Assembly: GCA_019119635.1 (NCBI GenBank) | Contig: DWWP01000047.1 | Span: forward strand, 1 to 64,000 | Origin: Candidatus Dietzia intestinipullorum | GTDB taxonomy: Bacteria > Actinomycetota > Actinomycetes > Mycobacteriales > Mycobacteriaceae | Direction: 5' to 3' | DNA length: 64,000 bases | Shown here: positions 9,724 through 19,831 of the stretch, piece after piece | How the letters are laid out: each line of letters opens with the position of its first letter | Numbering within the stretch: position 1 is the first letter of the stretch | Translations under genes and position numbers: made by a program | Notes under the pieces: generated by a model | Told to the model about the DNA's origin: nothing | The model's input: the letters and a program-made list of their open reading frames with translations, nothing else | The model's database searches: none

Positions 9724-10104
9724 TCAGCCGCGGCCCGTGAGCAGGCTGCGCAACGCCGCGGCCTCGTCCTTGGAGACCCCGCCGACGAACCGCGCGAGGA
9801 CCGCGTTCCGATCCTGGGAGACCCCGAGGACCTCGTGCATCAGCTCCGCGATGTAGTCCTCCCGGGAGGCCACGGCCCGGTAGCGGTGGGGGCGGGCGGA
9901 GCGGTCGGACTCGACCAGGCCCTTGCGGGCGAGGCGGCTCAGGACCGTGAGCAGGGTGGTCACCGCGGGCGGGCGGTCCCGGGAGCCGTCGAGCACGTCC
10001 TTGACGTCGTACGCCGTCACCGAGTCGCCGTGATCCCAGATCACGTCCATGACGGCACGCTCCAACTCGCCCAGGGTGGCCACGGTGCTCCTCTCCTCCT
10101 GCAT
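9724..10104 (-). CDS. BlaI/MecI/CopY-family transcriptional regulator
   Basis: LGELERAVMDVIWDHGDSVTAYDVKDVLDGSRDRPPAVTTLLTVLSRLARKGLVESDRSARPHRYRA. Confidence 0.92.
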   Translation of the reverse strand: MQEERSTVATLGELERAVMDVIWDHGDSVTAYDVKDVLDGSRDRPPAVTTLLTVLSRLARKGLVESDRSARPHRYRAVASREDYIAELMHEVLGVSQDRNAVLARFVGGVSKDEAAALRSLLTGRG

Positions 10105-10156
10105 CGTGCCCGGATTCTATCAGGGGTGGAACTATTTCGAGGCCGGATAGAATTAC

Positions 10157-10173
10157 TTCTACGATATGTAGAA
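10157..10173. promoter_or_regulatory. Putative BlaI-family operator between blaI and cydA
   Basis: TTCTAC-GATAT-GTAGAA; an overlapping TAGAA-TTAC-TTCTA repeat lies at 10148..10161. Confidence 0.65.
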
Positions 10174-10233
10174 TGCCGGGCACGGGTGAGAACCCGCCCG
10201 ACGCTCCGGTCCGGTGAAAGGGGTTGGCGTCGC

Positions 10234-11811
10234 ATGGACGTCCTCGAGATCGCACGCTGGCAGTTCGGCATCACGACCGTCTACCACTTCCTCATGGTCC
10301 CGCTGACGATCGGACTCGGGGCGATGGTCGCCGTGATGCAGACCGCCTGGGTGCGCACCGGCCAGGAGAGATTCCTCCGGATGACCAAATTCTGGGGCAA
10401 GCTCTACCTCATCAACTTCATCCTCGGCGTGGCCACGGGCCTGGTCCAGGAGTTCCAGTTCGGCATGGCCTGGAGCGAGTACTCCCGGTTCGTCGGGGAC
10501 GTGTTCGGCGCCCCGCTGGCGCTCGAGGGGCTGCTCGCCTTCTTCCTCGAATCCACCTTCCTGGGCATCTGGATCTTCGGCTGGGGCCGGCTGCGCAAGG
10601 GCGTGCACCTCGCGGCCCTGTGGTGCGCGGTGATCGGCTCGTGGGTCTCGGCGTACTTCATCATCGTGGCCAACTCGTGGATGCAGCACCCGGTGGGCGT
10701 CGAGCTCGGCGAGGACGGCCGGCCGGTCATGACCGACATCTGGGCCGTCCTCACCAACGACACCGCCCTGGCCGCGTTCACCCACGCCGTCTTCGGCGCC
10801 CTCGTGGTGGGCGGGATGTTCCTGCTCGGGATCGCCTGGTACCACCTGTGGCGCCGGCGCCGCGACCGGATCGACGACGTCGACGAGCACGGCCGCGTGA
10901 TCGTGGGCGAGGCCCCCGACACCCCGGGCCGGGACCGCACCGACCACGGCGTCTGGATCTGGTCCCTGCGGTTCGGCGCGATCGTCGCCATGATCGGCTT
11001 CCTCGGCACCGTCGTCACCGGCGACGTCCAGGGCAAGCTCATGTACGAGCAGCAGCCCATGAAGATGGCCGCCGCCGAGGCCGCCTGCCACTCCGGCTCC
11101 TCCTTCTCCGTGCTCTCCCTGGGCGACCCGGGATCCACGGACTGCCGCGACGTCACCACCCTCATCGAGGTGCCCGGCGTCCTCGGCTTCCTCGGCGCGG
11201 GGGAGTGGGGCGCCGACATGCCGGGCATCCGGGACCTCGAACCCGAGTACGTGGACCGCTACGGCGAGAGACTCCCCGATGACGCCCTCTACGGCGACCG
11301 CGCCGGCGCCGAGATCGACTACGTCCCCGTCATGTGGGTGACCTACTGGGGCTTCCGCCTCATGATCGGGCTCGGCGGGATCGTCGCCGCCGCCGGCGCC
11401 GTCGCCCTCTGGCTCACCCGCCGCGGCACCGTCCCCCGGTCCGCCGGCCTCATGCGGCTGGCGCTCGTCGGGATCCTCGCGCCGTTCGCCGCCAACATCG
11501 CCGGATGGATCTTCACCGAGATGGGCCGACAACCGTTCGTCGTGGCCCCCAACCCCGACGCCACCGGCGCCGACTCCGTGTTCATGTACACCCAGGCCGC
11601 AGTCTCGCCCGGCGTCACCGCCGGTGAGCTGCTGTTCTCGCTCATCTCACTGGGCTCGATCTACGGGGTCCTGCTGGTGGTCGAGCTGTACCTGCTGGTC
11701 CGGTACACGCGCGGCGGCGTCGCCAGCGCCATGCCCGAACTCGCCGGCCGGGACGACGACGCCGACGACCCCGACGCCGAGCACGACGACGTGCTGGCGT
11801 TCGCCTACTGA
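10234..11811 (+). CDS. cydA: Cytochrome bd ubiquinol oxidase subunit I
   Basis: MDVLEIARWQFGITTVYHFLMVPLTIGLG, GFLGTVVTGDVQGK, characteristic CydA sequence. Confidence 0.96.
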   Translation: MDVLEIARWQFGITTVYHFLMVPLTIGLGAMVAVMQTAWVRTGQERFLRMTKFWGKLYLINFILGVATGLVQEFQFGMAWSEYSRFVGDVFGAPLALEGLLAFFLESTFLGIWIFGWGRLRKGVHLAALWCAVIGSWVSAYFIIVANSWMQHPVGVELGEDGRPVMTDIWAVLTNDTALAAFTHAVFGALVVGGMFLLGIAWYHLWRRRRDRIDDVDEHGRVIVGEAPDTPGRDRTDHGVWIWSLRFGAIVAMIGFLGTVVTGDVQGKLMYEQQPMKMAAAEAACHSGSSFSVLSLGDPGSTDCRDVTTLIEVPGVLGFLGAGEWGADMPGIRDLEPEYVDRYGERLPDDALYGDRAGAEIDYVPVMWVTYWGFRLMIGLGGIVAAAGAVALWLTRRGTVPRSAGLMRLALVGILAPFAANIAGWIFTEMGRQPFVVAPNPDATGADSVFMYTQAAVSPGVTAGELLFSLISLGSIYGVLLVVELYLLVRYTRGGVASAMPELAGRDDDADDPDAEHDDVLAFAY

Positions 11812-11839
11812 CCCCCGAGACGAGGAACGAGGAACAGCC

Positions 11840-12880
11840 GTGGAAACGCTGGCCATTGTCTGGTTTGTCGCCATCGCGCTCCTGTGGACCGGATACCTCC
11901 TGCTCGAGGGGTTCGACCTGGGCGTGGGCATGCACATGATCTTCTCGACCCGCAGCGAACGCGACCGGCGCGTCATGCTCAACACCATCGGCCCCGTCTG
12001 GGACGGCAACGAGGTGTGGCTCATCACCGCCGCCGCCGCGATGTTCGCCGCCTTCTCGCCCTGGTACGCCGCCCTGCTGTCGGTCCTCTACGTGCCGCTG
12101 ACCCTCGCGCTGCTCGGGCTGATCGTCCGGGCCGTCGGCATCGAGTACCGCGGCAAGGTCGCCACCCGCGCCTGGGCGACGTTCTGGACGTACATGATCG
12201 GCCTGGGGTCCGCGACGGTCGCGTTCCTCATGGGCGCCATGCTCGCCCTCACCTCCCTCGGGCTGCCCATCGACGCCAACGGCGACCGCGTCGGCGGCCC
12301 CTTTGACTGGCTCTCGTGGCCCGCCGTCCTCGGGGGCCTGGCCGTGGTCGGGTTCGCGCTCGCCCACTCCGCCACCTTCCTGGCGCTCAAGGCGGACGGC
12401 CCCGTGCGCCGACGAGCCGCCCGCTTCGCCGCCCGGTGGGCCCCCCTCTGCCTGCTGCCGCTGCTCGTCTGGACCGTGGCGGTGCAGCTCGAGCACGGCG
12501 CCGGGCCCGTGGGCTGGACGCTCACCCTCCTCGTCGTCGTCTCCGGGGGCGTCGGGCTGGCCCGGGCCCGGCAGGGCCGCGAAGGCCTCGCGTTCACCGG
12601 CTACGCCGGCGCCGGCCTGTCCGGGCTCGCCGCGATCTTCCTGGCGATGTTCCCCGTCCTGCTGCCGTCCACCGTCGACGGCGCATTCGACATCACGGTG
12701 CAGTCCGCCGCGCACAGCACATACACGCTCGGCGTGATGACCGTCATCACCGTGGTGGCCCTGCCCGTGATCGTCTGCTACCAGGCGTGGAGCTACTGGG
12801 TGTTCCGGCACCGCGTCACGCCCGGGATGATCCCCGAGCCCCACATCGTCCTCCCGGCGATCCTGCGGGACCGCGACTGA
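11840..12880 (+). CDS. cydB: Cytochrome bd ubiquinol oxidase subunit II
   Basis: VETLAIVWFVAIALLWTGYLLLEGFDLGVGM...IGPVWDGNEVWLI; GTG start. Confidence 0.95.
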   Translation: METLAIVWFVAIALLWTGYLLLEGFDLGVGMHMIFSTRSERDRRVMLNTIGPVWDGNEVWLITAAAAMFAAFSPWYAALLSVLYVPLTLALLGLIVRAVGIEYRGKVATRAWATFWTYMIGLGSATVAFLMGAMLALTSLGLPIDANGDRVGGPFDWLSWPAVLGGLAVVGFALAHSATFLALKADGPVRRRAARFAARWAPLCLLPLLVWTVAVQLEHGAGPVGWTLTLLVVVSGGVGLARARQGREGLAFTGYAGAGLSGLAAIFLAMFPVLLPSTVDGAFDITVQSAAHSTYTLGVMTVITVVALPVIVCYQAWSYWVFRHRVTPGMIPEPHIVLPAILRDRD

Positions 12881-12987
12881 GCCCCGGCGCCGCCCGGTGC
12901 CCCCGAGCGCCCGGCGGTCGCCCGGTTATACAGTCGGGTCGACACGCGACGCCCGGGCCCCGGGCCGACGACCTCCCGAGGAGACGC

Positions 12988-13545
12988 ATGCCCCCCGCAC
13001 CCCCGCCCGAGACCGACGCCCGCGCCCGCCTCGCCGCGCTGGTGGCCGACCTCGCCGTCGTCCACGGGCGCGTCACCCTCTCCTCGGGTCGCGAGGCCGA
13101 CTACTACGTCGACCTGCGGCGCGCGACCCTGCACCACGAGGCGTCCCCGCTCATCGGGCGGCTCCTGCGCGAGCTCACCGCGGACTGGGACTTCGACGCC
13201 GTGGGCGGGCTCACGCTCGGCGCCGACCCGGTGGCCACCGCGATCATGCACGCGCCGGGCCGGCCGATCGACGCCTTCGTGGTGCGCAAGGAGGCCAAGA
13301 AGCACGGGATGCAGCGCCGCGTCGAGGGGCCCGGGGTCGAGGGTAAGCGGGTCCTCGTGGTCGAGGACACCACCACCACCGGGAACTCCCCGCTCACCGC
13401 GGTGGCGGCGCTCCGGGAAGCCGGGGCCGAGGTCGTCGGGGTGGCGACTGTGGTCGATCGCGCCACGGGCGCGGACGAGGTGATCCGGGCGGAGGGCGTC
13501 GACTACCGCGCCCTTCTCGGACTCGAGGACCTGGGGCTGTCATGA
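12988..13545 (+). CDS. pyrE: Orotate phosphoribosyltransferase
   Basis: FVVRKEAKKHGMQRRVEG, VLVVEDTTTTGNSPLTAV PRPP motif. Confidence 0.93.
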   Translation: MPPAPPPETDARARLAALVADLAVVHGRVTLSSGREADYYVDLRRATLHHEASPLIGRLLRELTADWDFDAVGGLTLGADPVATAIMHAPGRPIDAFVVRKEAKKHGMQRRVEGPGVEGKRVLVVEDTTTTGNSPLTAVAALREAGAEVVGVATVVDRATGADEVIRAEGVDYRALLGLEDLGLS

Positions 13546-14285
13546 GCGCACTGACCACGCGACTGGCCGGCGCACTGCGGGACCGGGTGCTCTCCCTGAC
13601 CGACACCACCCGCCCCGAGGGGCCGGTGTTCCTCGCGGCGACCCTCGGCACCGAGCTGGCCAAGGCCACGCGCCTGGCCCCGCTCGAGAAGCTGTGCAAG
13701 CCCGCGATCGTGCCGGCGGCGCTCACGCTGGCACTGCGCGACGGCGAACTCGCACCCGTCGACACCGCCCTGCTCGCCGCGACCGGCGCCGGATACACCG
13801 CCGGGGACGTGATCCTCATGCTGGGCGACGGGCACGCCAACCGCTCGACGCGACGTCTCGTGGCCGGCGCGGCCGCCTTCGGGGTGGGCCACCTGGCGCT
13901 GGGGGCGATGATGCTCCGGGCGGGGATCCGCTTCCGGCCTCTACAGGCGTCGATTCACGGGGTGGCGGCCGGGACCGCGTCGGCGGTGCTGCTGGCCGGC
14001 GGCCGCGCCAACGCCCCGCTCGCCGCGTACGCCACCCTGCTCGCGGCGCTGTCCGCCCTTGCGACCTCGGTCGACGAGTCCGCCGGGCCGGCCGCTGCGG
14101 TGCTCACCGTGGGCGGCCCCGTGTTCCTGCTCTCCGACGCCCTCATCCTGGTGCGGGGCAGGGCCCCGGAGGGTTCCGCGTCCGCCCGGGCCCTCGACGT
14201 GGGCGTGATCGACACCTACGCGGCTGCCGCGCTGCTCCTGCTCACCGGCACCGCCGCGGCCGCCCGCCACACGAGGGCGTCGTGA
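13542..14285 (+). CDS. YhhN/TMEM86-like (lysoplasmalogenase family) membrane protein
   Basis: Multi-TM; KPAIVPAAL, GDVILMLGD and LLSDALI resemble YhhN family motifs. Confidence 0.6.
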   Translation: MSALTTRLAGALRDRVLSLTDTTRPEGPVFLAATLGTELAKATRLAPLEKLCKPAIVPAALTLALRDGELAPVDTALLAATGAGYTAGDVILMLGDGHANRSTRRLVAGAAAFGVGHLALGAMMLRAGIRFRPLQASIHGVAAGTASAVLLAGGRANAPLAAYATLLAALSALATSVDESAGPAAAVLTVGGPVFLLSDALILVRGRAPEGSASARALDVGVIDTYAAAALLLLTGTAAAARHTRAS

Positions 14286-14325
14286 CCGGACGGCCACCCC
14301 TCCCACCGTCGTCCCGCCGCGCCCC

Positions 14326-14985
14326 GTGAGCGGGGACGCCGGCCCCACCGAATGGGGCGCCGGGACCGTGGGGGTGGGCCCGTGGGAGGTCGAACGCCCC
14401 GGCACGCCGCGCCCGACCGGCGAGCACTGGGACCCCGAACTGCTCGACGACGGCGACCGCCGCAACGTCGTCGACAGGTACCGCTACTGGCGTCGCGAGG
14501 CGATCGTCGCCGACCTCGACCCCCACCGGCACACCTTCCACGTGGCCATCGAGAACTTCGGGCACGACTCCAACATCGGCACCGTCGTCCGCACCGCCAA
14601 CGCGTTCCTCGCCGCCGAGGTGCACATCGTGGGACGACGACGCTGGAACCGCCGCGGCGCCATGGTCACCGACCGCTACCAGCACATCCGGCACCACGAG
14701 GACGTGTCCGCGCTCATGGACTGGGCCGGAGCCCGCGGACTGCAGGTCGTCGCCGTCGACAACCTCCCCGGCGCCGAACCGCTCGAGACCGTGGCGCTCC
14801 CACGCGAGTGCGTCCTGCTGTTCGGCCAGGAGGGGCCCGGCGTGAGCTCCGACGCGCGACTGCGGGCGGCGCGGACCGTCTCGATCGCCCAGTTCGGCTC
14901 CACCCGCTCCATCAACGCCGGCGTCGCGGCAGGGATCGCGATGCACTCCTGGATCCGCCAGCACGCGGGGCCGCCGCCGGGCTGA
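14326..14985 (+). CDS. TrmH/SpoU-family RNA 2'-O-methyltransferase
   Basis: ENFGHDSNIGTVVRTANAF, LLFGQEGPGVS, SIAQFGSTRSINAGVAAGIAM. Confidence 0.9.
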   Translation: MSGDAGPTEWGAGTVGVGPWEVERPGTPRPTGEHWDPELLDDGDRRNVVDRYRYWRREAIVADLDPHRHTFHVAIENFGHDSNIGTVVRTANAFLAAEVHIVGRRRWNRRGAMVTDRYQHIRHHEDVSALMDWAGARGLQVVAVDNLPGAEPLETVALPRECVLLFGQEGPGVSSDARLRAARTVSIAQFGSTRSINAGVAAGIAMHSWIRQHAGPPPG

Positions 14986-15003
14986 CGGCGCTACGGTGGG
15001 GCC

Positions 15004-16005
15004 GTGGCCCCCACCGACCTGCCGGACACGCTCCGGCTCTCACTGCTGGACCGGTCGCGCACCCGCCACGGCGAGCCCCCGGCGACCGCGCTCGAGGGCA
15101 CACTGCGCCGCGCCGAGCACGCCGACGAGCTGGGCTTCCACCGCTTCTGGACGGCCGAACACCACGCCGTCCCCGGCATCGCGAGCGGCAGCCCGCCGCT
15201 GCTGATCGCGGCCGCCGCCGCCCGCACCGAGCGCATCCGACTCGGATCCGGGGGCGTGATGCTGCCCAACCACCGCCCGCTCATCGTGGCCGAGCAGTTC
15301 GCCATGCTCGAGTCCCTGCACCCCGGACGCGTCGACCTCGGCGTGGGGCGGTCCCTCGGTTTCACCGCCCCGGTCCGGGAGGCGCTCGGCGTCACCGACT
15401 ACGACACCGACGCGCTGGACCGCGACCTCACCGCGGTGTGGGACTTCCTCCACGGCCGCGGGCCCGTCACCGCCCAGCCCGTCATCGAGAACCCGCCCCC
15501 GGTGTTCGTGCTCGCCACCGGCCGGGGCCTGGAGGTCGCGGCGCGAGCCGGCCTGCCGGTGGTCGTCGGCGGACCGCGACTCCTCGCCGACCCCGAACCG
15601 CTGGACCGCTACCGCGACTCGTTCCGCCCGGTCGGGGACTCGCCGGAGCCGTACGTGGTGGTGAGCCTCGACGTGATGGTCGCCGACTCGACCGACGCCG
15701 CCCGTCAGCTGTTGCTGCCGGAGGCGTGGGCGATGGCCGAGTCCCGGGAGACCGGGGCCTTCGGGCCGCTGCGGCCCATCGACGAGATCCTGGCCAGGAG
15801 GTTCCGGCCGCAGCAGCTGCGCCGGATGGAGAACTGGATGGCCGGGACCATCCACGGGGACGCCGAGAGCGTGGCCGGAGCGCTCGCCGACCTCGTGGAC
15901 CGCACCGGCGCCGACGAGATCATGGCGTCCACCTCGACGTACGACCGCGACGCGCTCGCGCGCTCCGACGCGGCGCTCGCCGGCCTGACGGCCGGCGCAC
16001 GGTAG
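15004..16005 (+). CDS. LLM-class flavin-dependent oxidoreductase
   Basis: AEHADELGFHRFWTAEHH, RIRLGSGGVMLPNHRPLIVAEQFAMLE, GRVDLGVGR. Confidence 0.9.
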   Translation: MAPTDLPDTLRLSLLDRSRTRHGEPPATALEGTLRRAEHADELGFHRFWTAEHHAVPGIASGSPPLLIAAAAARTERIRLGSGGVMLPNHRPLIVAEQFAMLESLHPGRVDLGVGRSLGFTAPVREALGVTDYDTDALDRDLTAVWDFLHGRGPVTAQPVIENPPPVFVLATGRGLEVAARAGLPVVVGGPRLLADPEPLDRYRDSFRPVGDSPEPYVVVSLDVMVADSTDAARQLLLPEAWAMAESRETGAFGPLRPIDEILARRFRPQQLRRMENWMAGTIHGDAESVAGALADLVDRTGADEIMASTSTYDRDALARSDAALAGLTAGAR

Positions 16006-16124
16006 TCGCCCCCTGCTGGGAATCCGCTGAAAGAGCGGGCACCCGCCGGTCCGGTGGTGCCCGCCCCCTCCCGGTACCTCGTAGTATGGACACAATCACA
16101 GTGCCGACTTCTGGAGGATCGTCA

Positions 16125-17168
16125 ATGCCTATCGCCACCCCGGAGCAGTACAAGGACATGCTCGACCGGGCCCGCAAGGAGGGCTTTGCCTACCCTGCGA
16201 TCAACTGCACCTCGTCGGAGACCATCAACGCGGCCATCAAGGGCTTCGCCGACGCCGGCTCGGACGGCATCATCCAGTTCTCCACCGGTGGTTCCGAGTT
16301 CGGCTCCGGACTCAGCGTCAAGGACATGGTGACGGGGGCCGTGGCCCTCGCCGAGTTCGCGCACATCGTCGCCGCGAAGTACGACGTCCTGGTGGCGCTG
16401 CACACCGACCACTGCCCCGAGGACAAGCTGGACACCTTCGTGCGTCCGCTCATCGAGATCTCGCAGGAGCGCGTCGACCGCGGCGAGAACCCGCTGTTCC
16501 AGTCGCACATGTGGGATGGCTCGGCCACCCCGCTCGACCGGAACCTCCAGATCGCCGAGGAACTGCTCGAGAAGACGGCCAACGCCAAGCAGATCCTCGA
16601 GATCGAGATCGGCGTCGTCGGCGGCGAGGAGGACGGTGTCGAGAACGAGATCAACGAGAAGCTCTACACCACCCGCGAGGATTTCCAGGCCACCCTCGAC
16701 GCGCTGGGCGCCGGCAACACCGGGCAGCGCTACCTGCTGGCCGCCACCTTCGGCAACGTCCACGGCGTCTACAAGCCGGGCAACGTCAAGCTCAAGCCGG
16801 AGATCCTCAAGATGGGCCAGGACGTCGCTGTCGAGAAGCTGGGGCTGAAGGAGGGCGACCTGCCCTTCGACTTCGTATTCCACGGCGGCTCCGGCTCGGC
16901 CAAGAGCGAGATCGAGGAGGCGCTGTCCTACGGCGTCATCAAGATGAACGTGGACACCGACACCCAGTACGCGTTCACCCGCCCGATCGCCTCGCACATG
17001 TTCGGCAACTACGACGGCGTCCTCAAGGTCGACGGCGACGTGGGCAACAAGAAGGTCTACGACCCGCGCTCCTACCTCAAGAAGGCCGAGCAGGCCATGT
17101 CCGAGCGCGTCGTCGAGGCGTGCAACGACCTCCGGTCGGCCGGCAAATCCCCGGCCGCCAAGGGCTGA
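16125..17168 (+). CDS. fba: Class II fructose-bisphosphate aldolase
   Basis: FAYPAINCTSSETINAAIKGF, LHTDHCPEDKLD, FVFHGGSGSAKSEIEEAL. Confidence 0.96.
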   Translation: MPIATPEQYKDMLDRARKEGFAYPAINCTSSETINAAIKGFADAGSDGIIQFSTGGSEFGSGLSVKDMVTGAVALAEFAHIVAAKYDVLVALHTDHCPEDKLDTFVRPLIEISQERVDRGENPLFQSHMWDGSATPLDRNLQIAEELLEKTANAKQILEIEIGVVGGEEDGVENEINEKLYTTREDFQATLDALGAGNTGQRYLLAATFGNVHGVYKPGNVKLKPEILKMGQDVAVEKLGLKEGDLPFDFVFHGGSGSAKSEIEEALSYGVIKMNVDTDTQYAFTRPIASHMFGNYDGVLKVDGDVGNKKVYDPRSYLKKAEQAMSERVVEACNDLRSAGKSPAAKG

Positions 17169-17225
17169 CCCATCCCGTTGCGGGCGCGTCCCCATAGGGG
17201 ACGACGTCCGCAGGCCCTGAGCACC

Positions 17226-17259
17226 GAGCCCCGCGGTCCCTCGCCGGATCGCGGGGCTC
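17226..17259. terminator. Stem-loop downstream of fba
   Basis: GAGCCCCGCG / CGCGGGGCTC perfect stem. Confidence 0.65.
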
Positions 17260-17402
17260 GATGCATTGTGCCGCGCGCCGTTCCCCGCCCGTCAGGGATG
17301 TGCTGCGTGTCTGTACGTCGAGCTCCGGGATGCGCTGGGGGAATGGACCAGACACGCAGCGTAAGCCGGCGATGCGGGCTGGGCGGGCCCCGCCGGCGGC
17401 GG

Positions 17403-17936
17403 TTACTCCGTCTCGGGGACCGTGCCCATGCCCACGCCCTGGTCGCAGACCTTCCAGGCCCCGTCCTCCTCGCGCATGACCACCTCTTCGGCCGGTGCGT
17501 CCTCGTCGCCGGACTCCACGGTCGCGGTGGCGTCGGGGCTGTTGATCTCGACGCCGGTGACCTCCATGTTCTCCGGCAGCGAGCCCGTGATCGACTCACG
17601 GAACATCGCGTCCAGATCCGTGCCCGTCTGCTCGCCGGAGGCCGTGATGGTGTCGACCAGGTCCTGCGGCACGCGCTGCTCGGCGCACAGGTGGCTGTTG
17701 AACTCGGCGAACGACGACGACGCACTCATATCCTCGAGAGCGCTCTCGACATCACGGGACTGCGACGCGGACTCGGACATAGGGCCCGCCGTGAACACCC
17801 AGCCCACCACGGCGATCGCCGCGACCACCACCACGGCGAGCACGATCAGGGCGACCCGCCGGCCACCTCCGACCTCGTCGCGGCGACGCCCCTCGGACGG
17901 TTCGGGGGCGGGCGGCTGCTGGCTCGTCGTCGTCAT
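17403..17936 (-). CDS. Membrane-anchored conserved actinobacterial protein
   Basis: Pro-rich N-terminus, TM VALIVLAVVVVAAIAVVGWVF, extracellular domain with two Cys. Confidence 0.75.
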   Translation of the reverse strand: MTTTSQQPPAPEPSEGRRRDEVGGGRRVALIVLAVVVVAAIAVVGWVFTAGPMSESASQSRDVESALEDMSASSSFAEFNSHLCAEQRVPQDLVDTITASGEQTGTDLDAMFRESITGSLPENMEVTGVEINSPDATATVESGDEDAPAEEVVMREEDGAWKVCDQGVGMGTVPETE

Positions 17937-18041
17937 CTACTACTCCCACGTGCGTGTCGACACCCCGGAACGGGGCGCGTCGACACGCCACGGTAGCGGA
18001 CCCACCTGTGAACCGGTCTCAGGGCACGGGCCGGCGGCGAC

Positions 18042-19772
18042 TCAGGGCAGGGGGCCGGCGGTCTCCAAGCGGTCGGTGCCGTGGCGCACCCGCCAGCTGG
18101 CCAGGGGGTACGCGCCGGCTCCGGGGTCGGTGAGGGAGGTGACGGCCCAGTAGTCGGCGTGCGCGTAGTCGGGCGTGAACTCGACGATCGTGAACCCGTG
18201 GCGGTCCAGGTCGACCCACCGCACGTGGTGGTTGGCCGTGGTGAGCGCGCCCTGCGCGGCCTGGGACAGCCCGTTTCCCTCGGGCAGTCCGACCATCTCG
18301 TCGATGTTGTTGCTGGTGATGGAGGGCGTGACGAACTCGACCGCGGCGGTGCCGGCCCCCGGGTAGTCGGCGGCCTCGTACGGCACCTCGTTGGCCCACG
18401 AGGTGTGGATGTCGCCGGTGAGGAAGACGGTGTTGCGGGTCGCGGCCCCGCGGATCACGTCGAGGAGTCGACGACGCTCCCCGGCGTAGCCGTCCCACTG
18501 GTCGGGGTTGTAGGTGATGCCCTCGACGGGCGTGCCGAGCAGCTCGGTGAGTGCGGCGGTGGTGCGCGGGTCGAGCGGCGGGATGAGGACCGGCGCGATC
18601 ATGACGGAGTTGCCGATGACGTTCCAGCAGGCCGTGGACGACCCGAGCCCGCGGGCGAGCCAGTCGAACTGCTCGGCGCCCGTCATGGTGCCGGTGGCGT
18701 CGATCGCGTGGCCGTCGAAGCGGTCGGGTCCCTCGGAGCGGTAGGACCGGAGGTCGAGCATGTTGATCTCGGCGAGCGAACCCCAGTTCAGACGCCGGTA
18801 GAGGTGGCCGCCGTCGCGGAGGTGGTCCGGCCGGACGGGGATCCACTCGAAGTAGGCCTGCGCGCTCGCGGCCTTTCGGTCGGCCCACGGGCCCTCGTGC
18901 GGCTGGTGGTTCTCGGCGCCGCCTGCCCACGCGTCGTTGGCCACCTCGTGGTCGTCCCACGTGCAGATCCACGGCACGTGGGCGTGCAGGGACTGCAGGT
19001 CGGGATCGGTGCGGTACTGGGCCAGGCGGATCCGGTAATCGGCCAGCGTGACGATCTCGTGCGGCGGCTCGTGGTGGCGGACGGCGCCGTGCTTACCGGT
19101 GTACTCGCCGCGCTCGTACTCGTAGATGTAGTCGCCGAGTTCGATGACCGCGTCGATGTCCCCACGCGCCTCGATGTGTCGGTAGCCGGCAAAGAACCCG
19201 GCCTCCCAGTTGGAGCAGGAGACCACGCCGATGCGCCAGCGGCCGCTGGCGGGCAGGGCGCCGGGCGCGGGGGCCGTGCGGGTACGACCGGTGCGGGAGG
19301 TCTGGCCGAGCCCGCGGAAGCGATAGTGGTACCAGCGGTCCGGGGCGAGGCCCGTGCAGTCGACCTTGACGGTGTGGTCGCGGCCGGCATCGGTGACGAC
19401 GGAGCCCGACCGCACGATGGTCGCGAAGTCCGGGTCGAGCGCGACCTCCCAACTGACGACGACGGGGGCGCCCAGGCCCGAACCGGGGCCGGCTTCGGGG
19501 GAGGGCGTCGCGCGCGTCCAGAGGATCACGCGGTCGGCCATCGGGTCGCCGGAGGCCACGCCGTGCCGGAACACGCCGTCGGCGGGGCCGCCCCCCTCCG
19601 GCCCGCCCGCAGCCGCTCCGGCCGGGGCCGCGCCCCCGATCAGCGCGCCCGCACCGGCGACGGCCCCGGCCGCCGCACCGGCCCGGAGGACGGAGCGGCG
19701 ATCGGGGCCTGTGCGGCGGCTGGGAGTCGAGGGGTCGTGCGCGGGTAGGGAGTGTGCTGCCGGAGTCATCAC
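18042..19772 (-). CDS. phoD: Alkaline phosphatase D (PhoD-like), Tat-exported
   Basis: Tat motif DRRSVLRAGAAAG; FRHGVASGDPMADRVILWTRATP; ELGDYIYEY, ICTWDDHEVANDAW. Confidence 0.93.
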   Translation of the reverse strand: MMTPAAHSLPAHDPSTPSRRTGPDRRSVLRAGAAAGAVAGAGALIGGAAPAGAAAGGPEGGGPADGVFRHGVASGDPMADRVILWTRATPSPEAGPGSGLGAPVVVSWEVALDPDFATIVRSGSVVTDAGRDHTVKVDCTGLAPDRWYHYRFRGLGQTSRTGRTRTAPAPGALPASGRWRIGVVSCSNWEAGFFAGYRHIEARGDIDAVIELGDYIYEYERGEYTGKHGAVRHHEPPHEIVTLADYRIRLAQYRTDPDLQSLHAHVPWICTWDDHEVANDAWAGGAENHQPHEGPWADRKAASAQAYFEWIPVRPDHLRDGGHLYRRLNWGSLAEINMLDLRSYRSEGPDRFDGHAIDATGTMTGAEQFDWLARGLGSSTACWNVIGNSVMIAPVLIPPLDPRTTAALTELLGTPVEGITYNPDQWDGYAGERRRLLDVIRGAATRNTVFLTGDIHTSWANEVPYEAADYPGAGTAAVEFVTPSITSNNIDEMVGLPEGNGLSQAAQGALTTANHHVRWVDLDRHGFTIVEFTPDYAHADYWAVTSLTDPGAGAYPLASWRVRHGTDRLETAGPLP

Positions 19773-19831
19773 CCCAGTTCACACCATGCGCGGCCGGGCG
19801 TCAGCCGATGTCGCGATTGGTCACCGGGATT

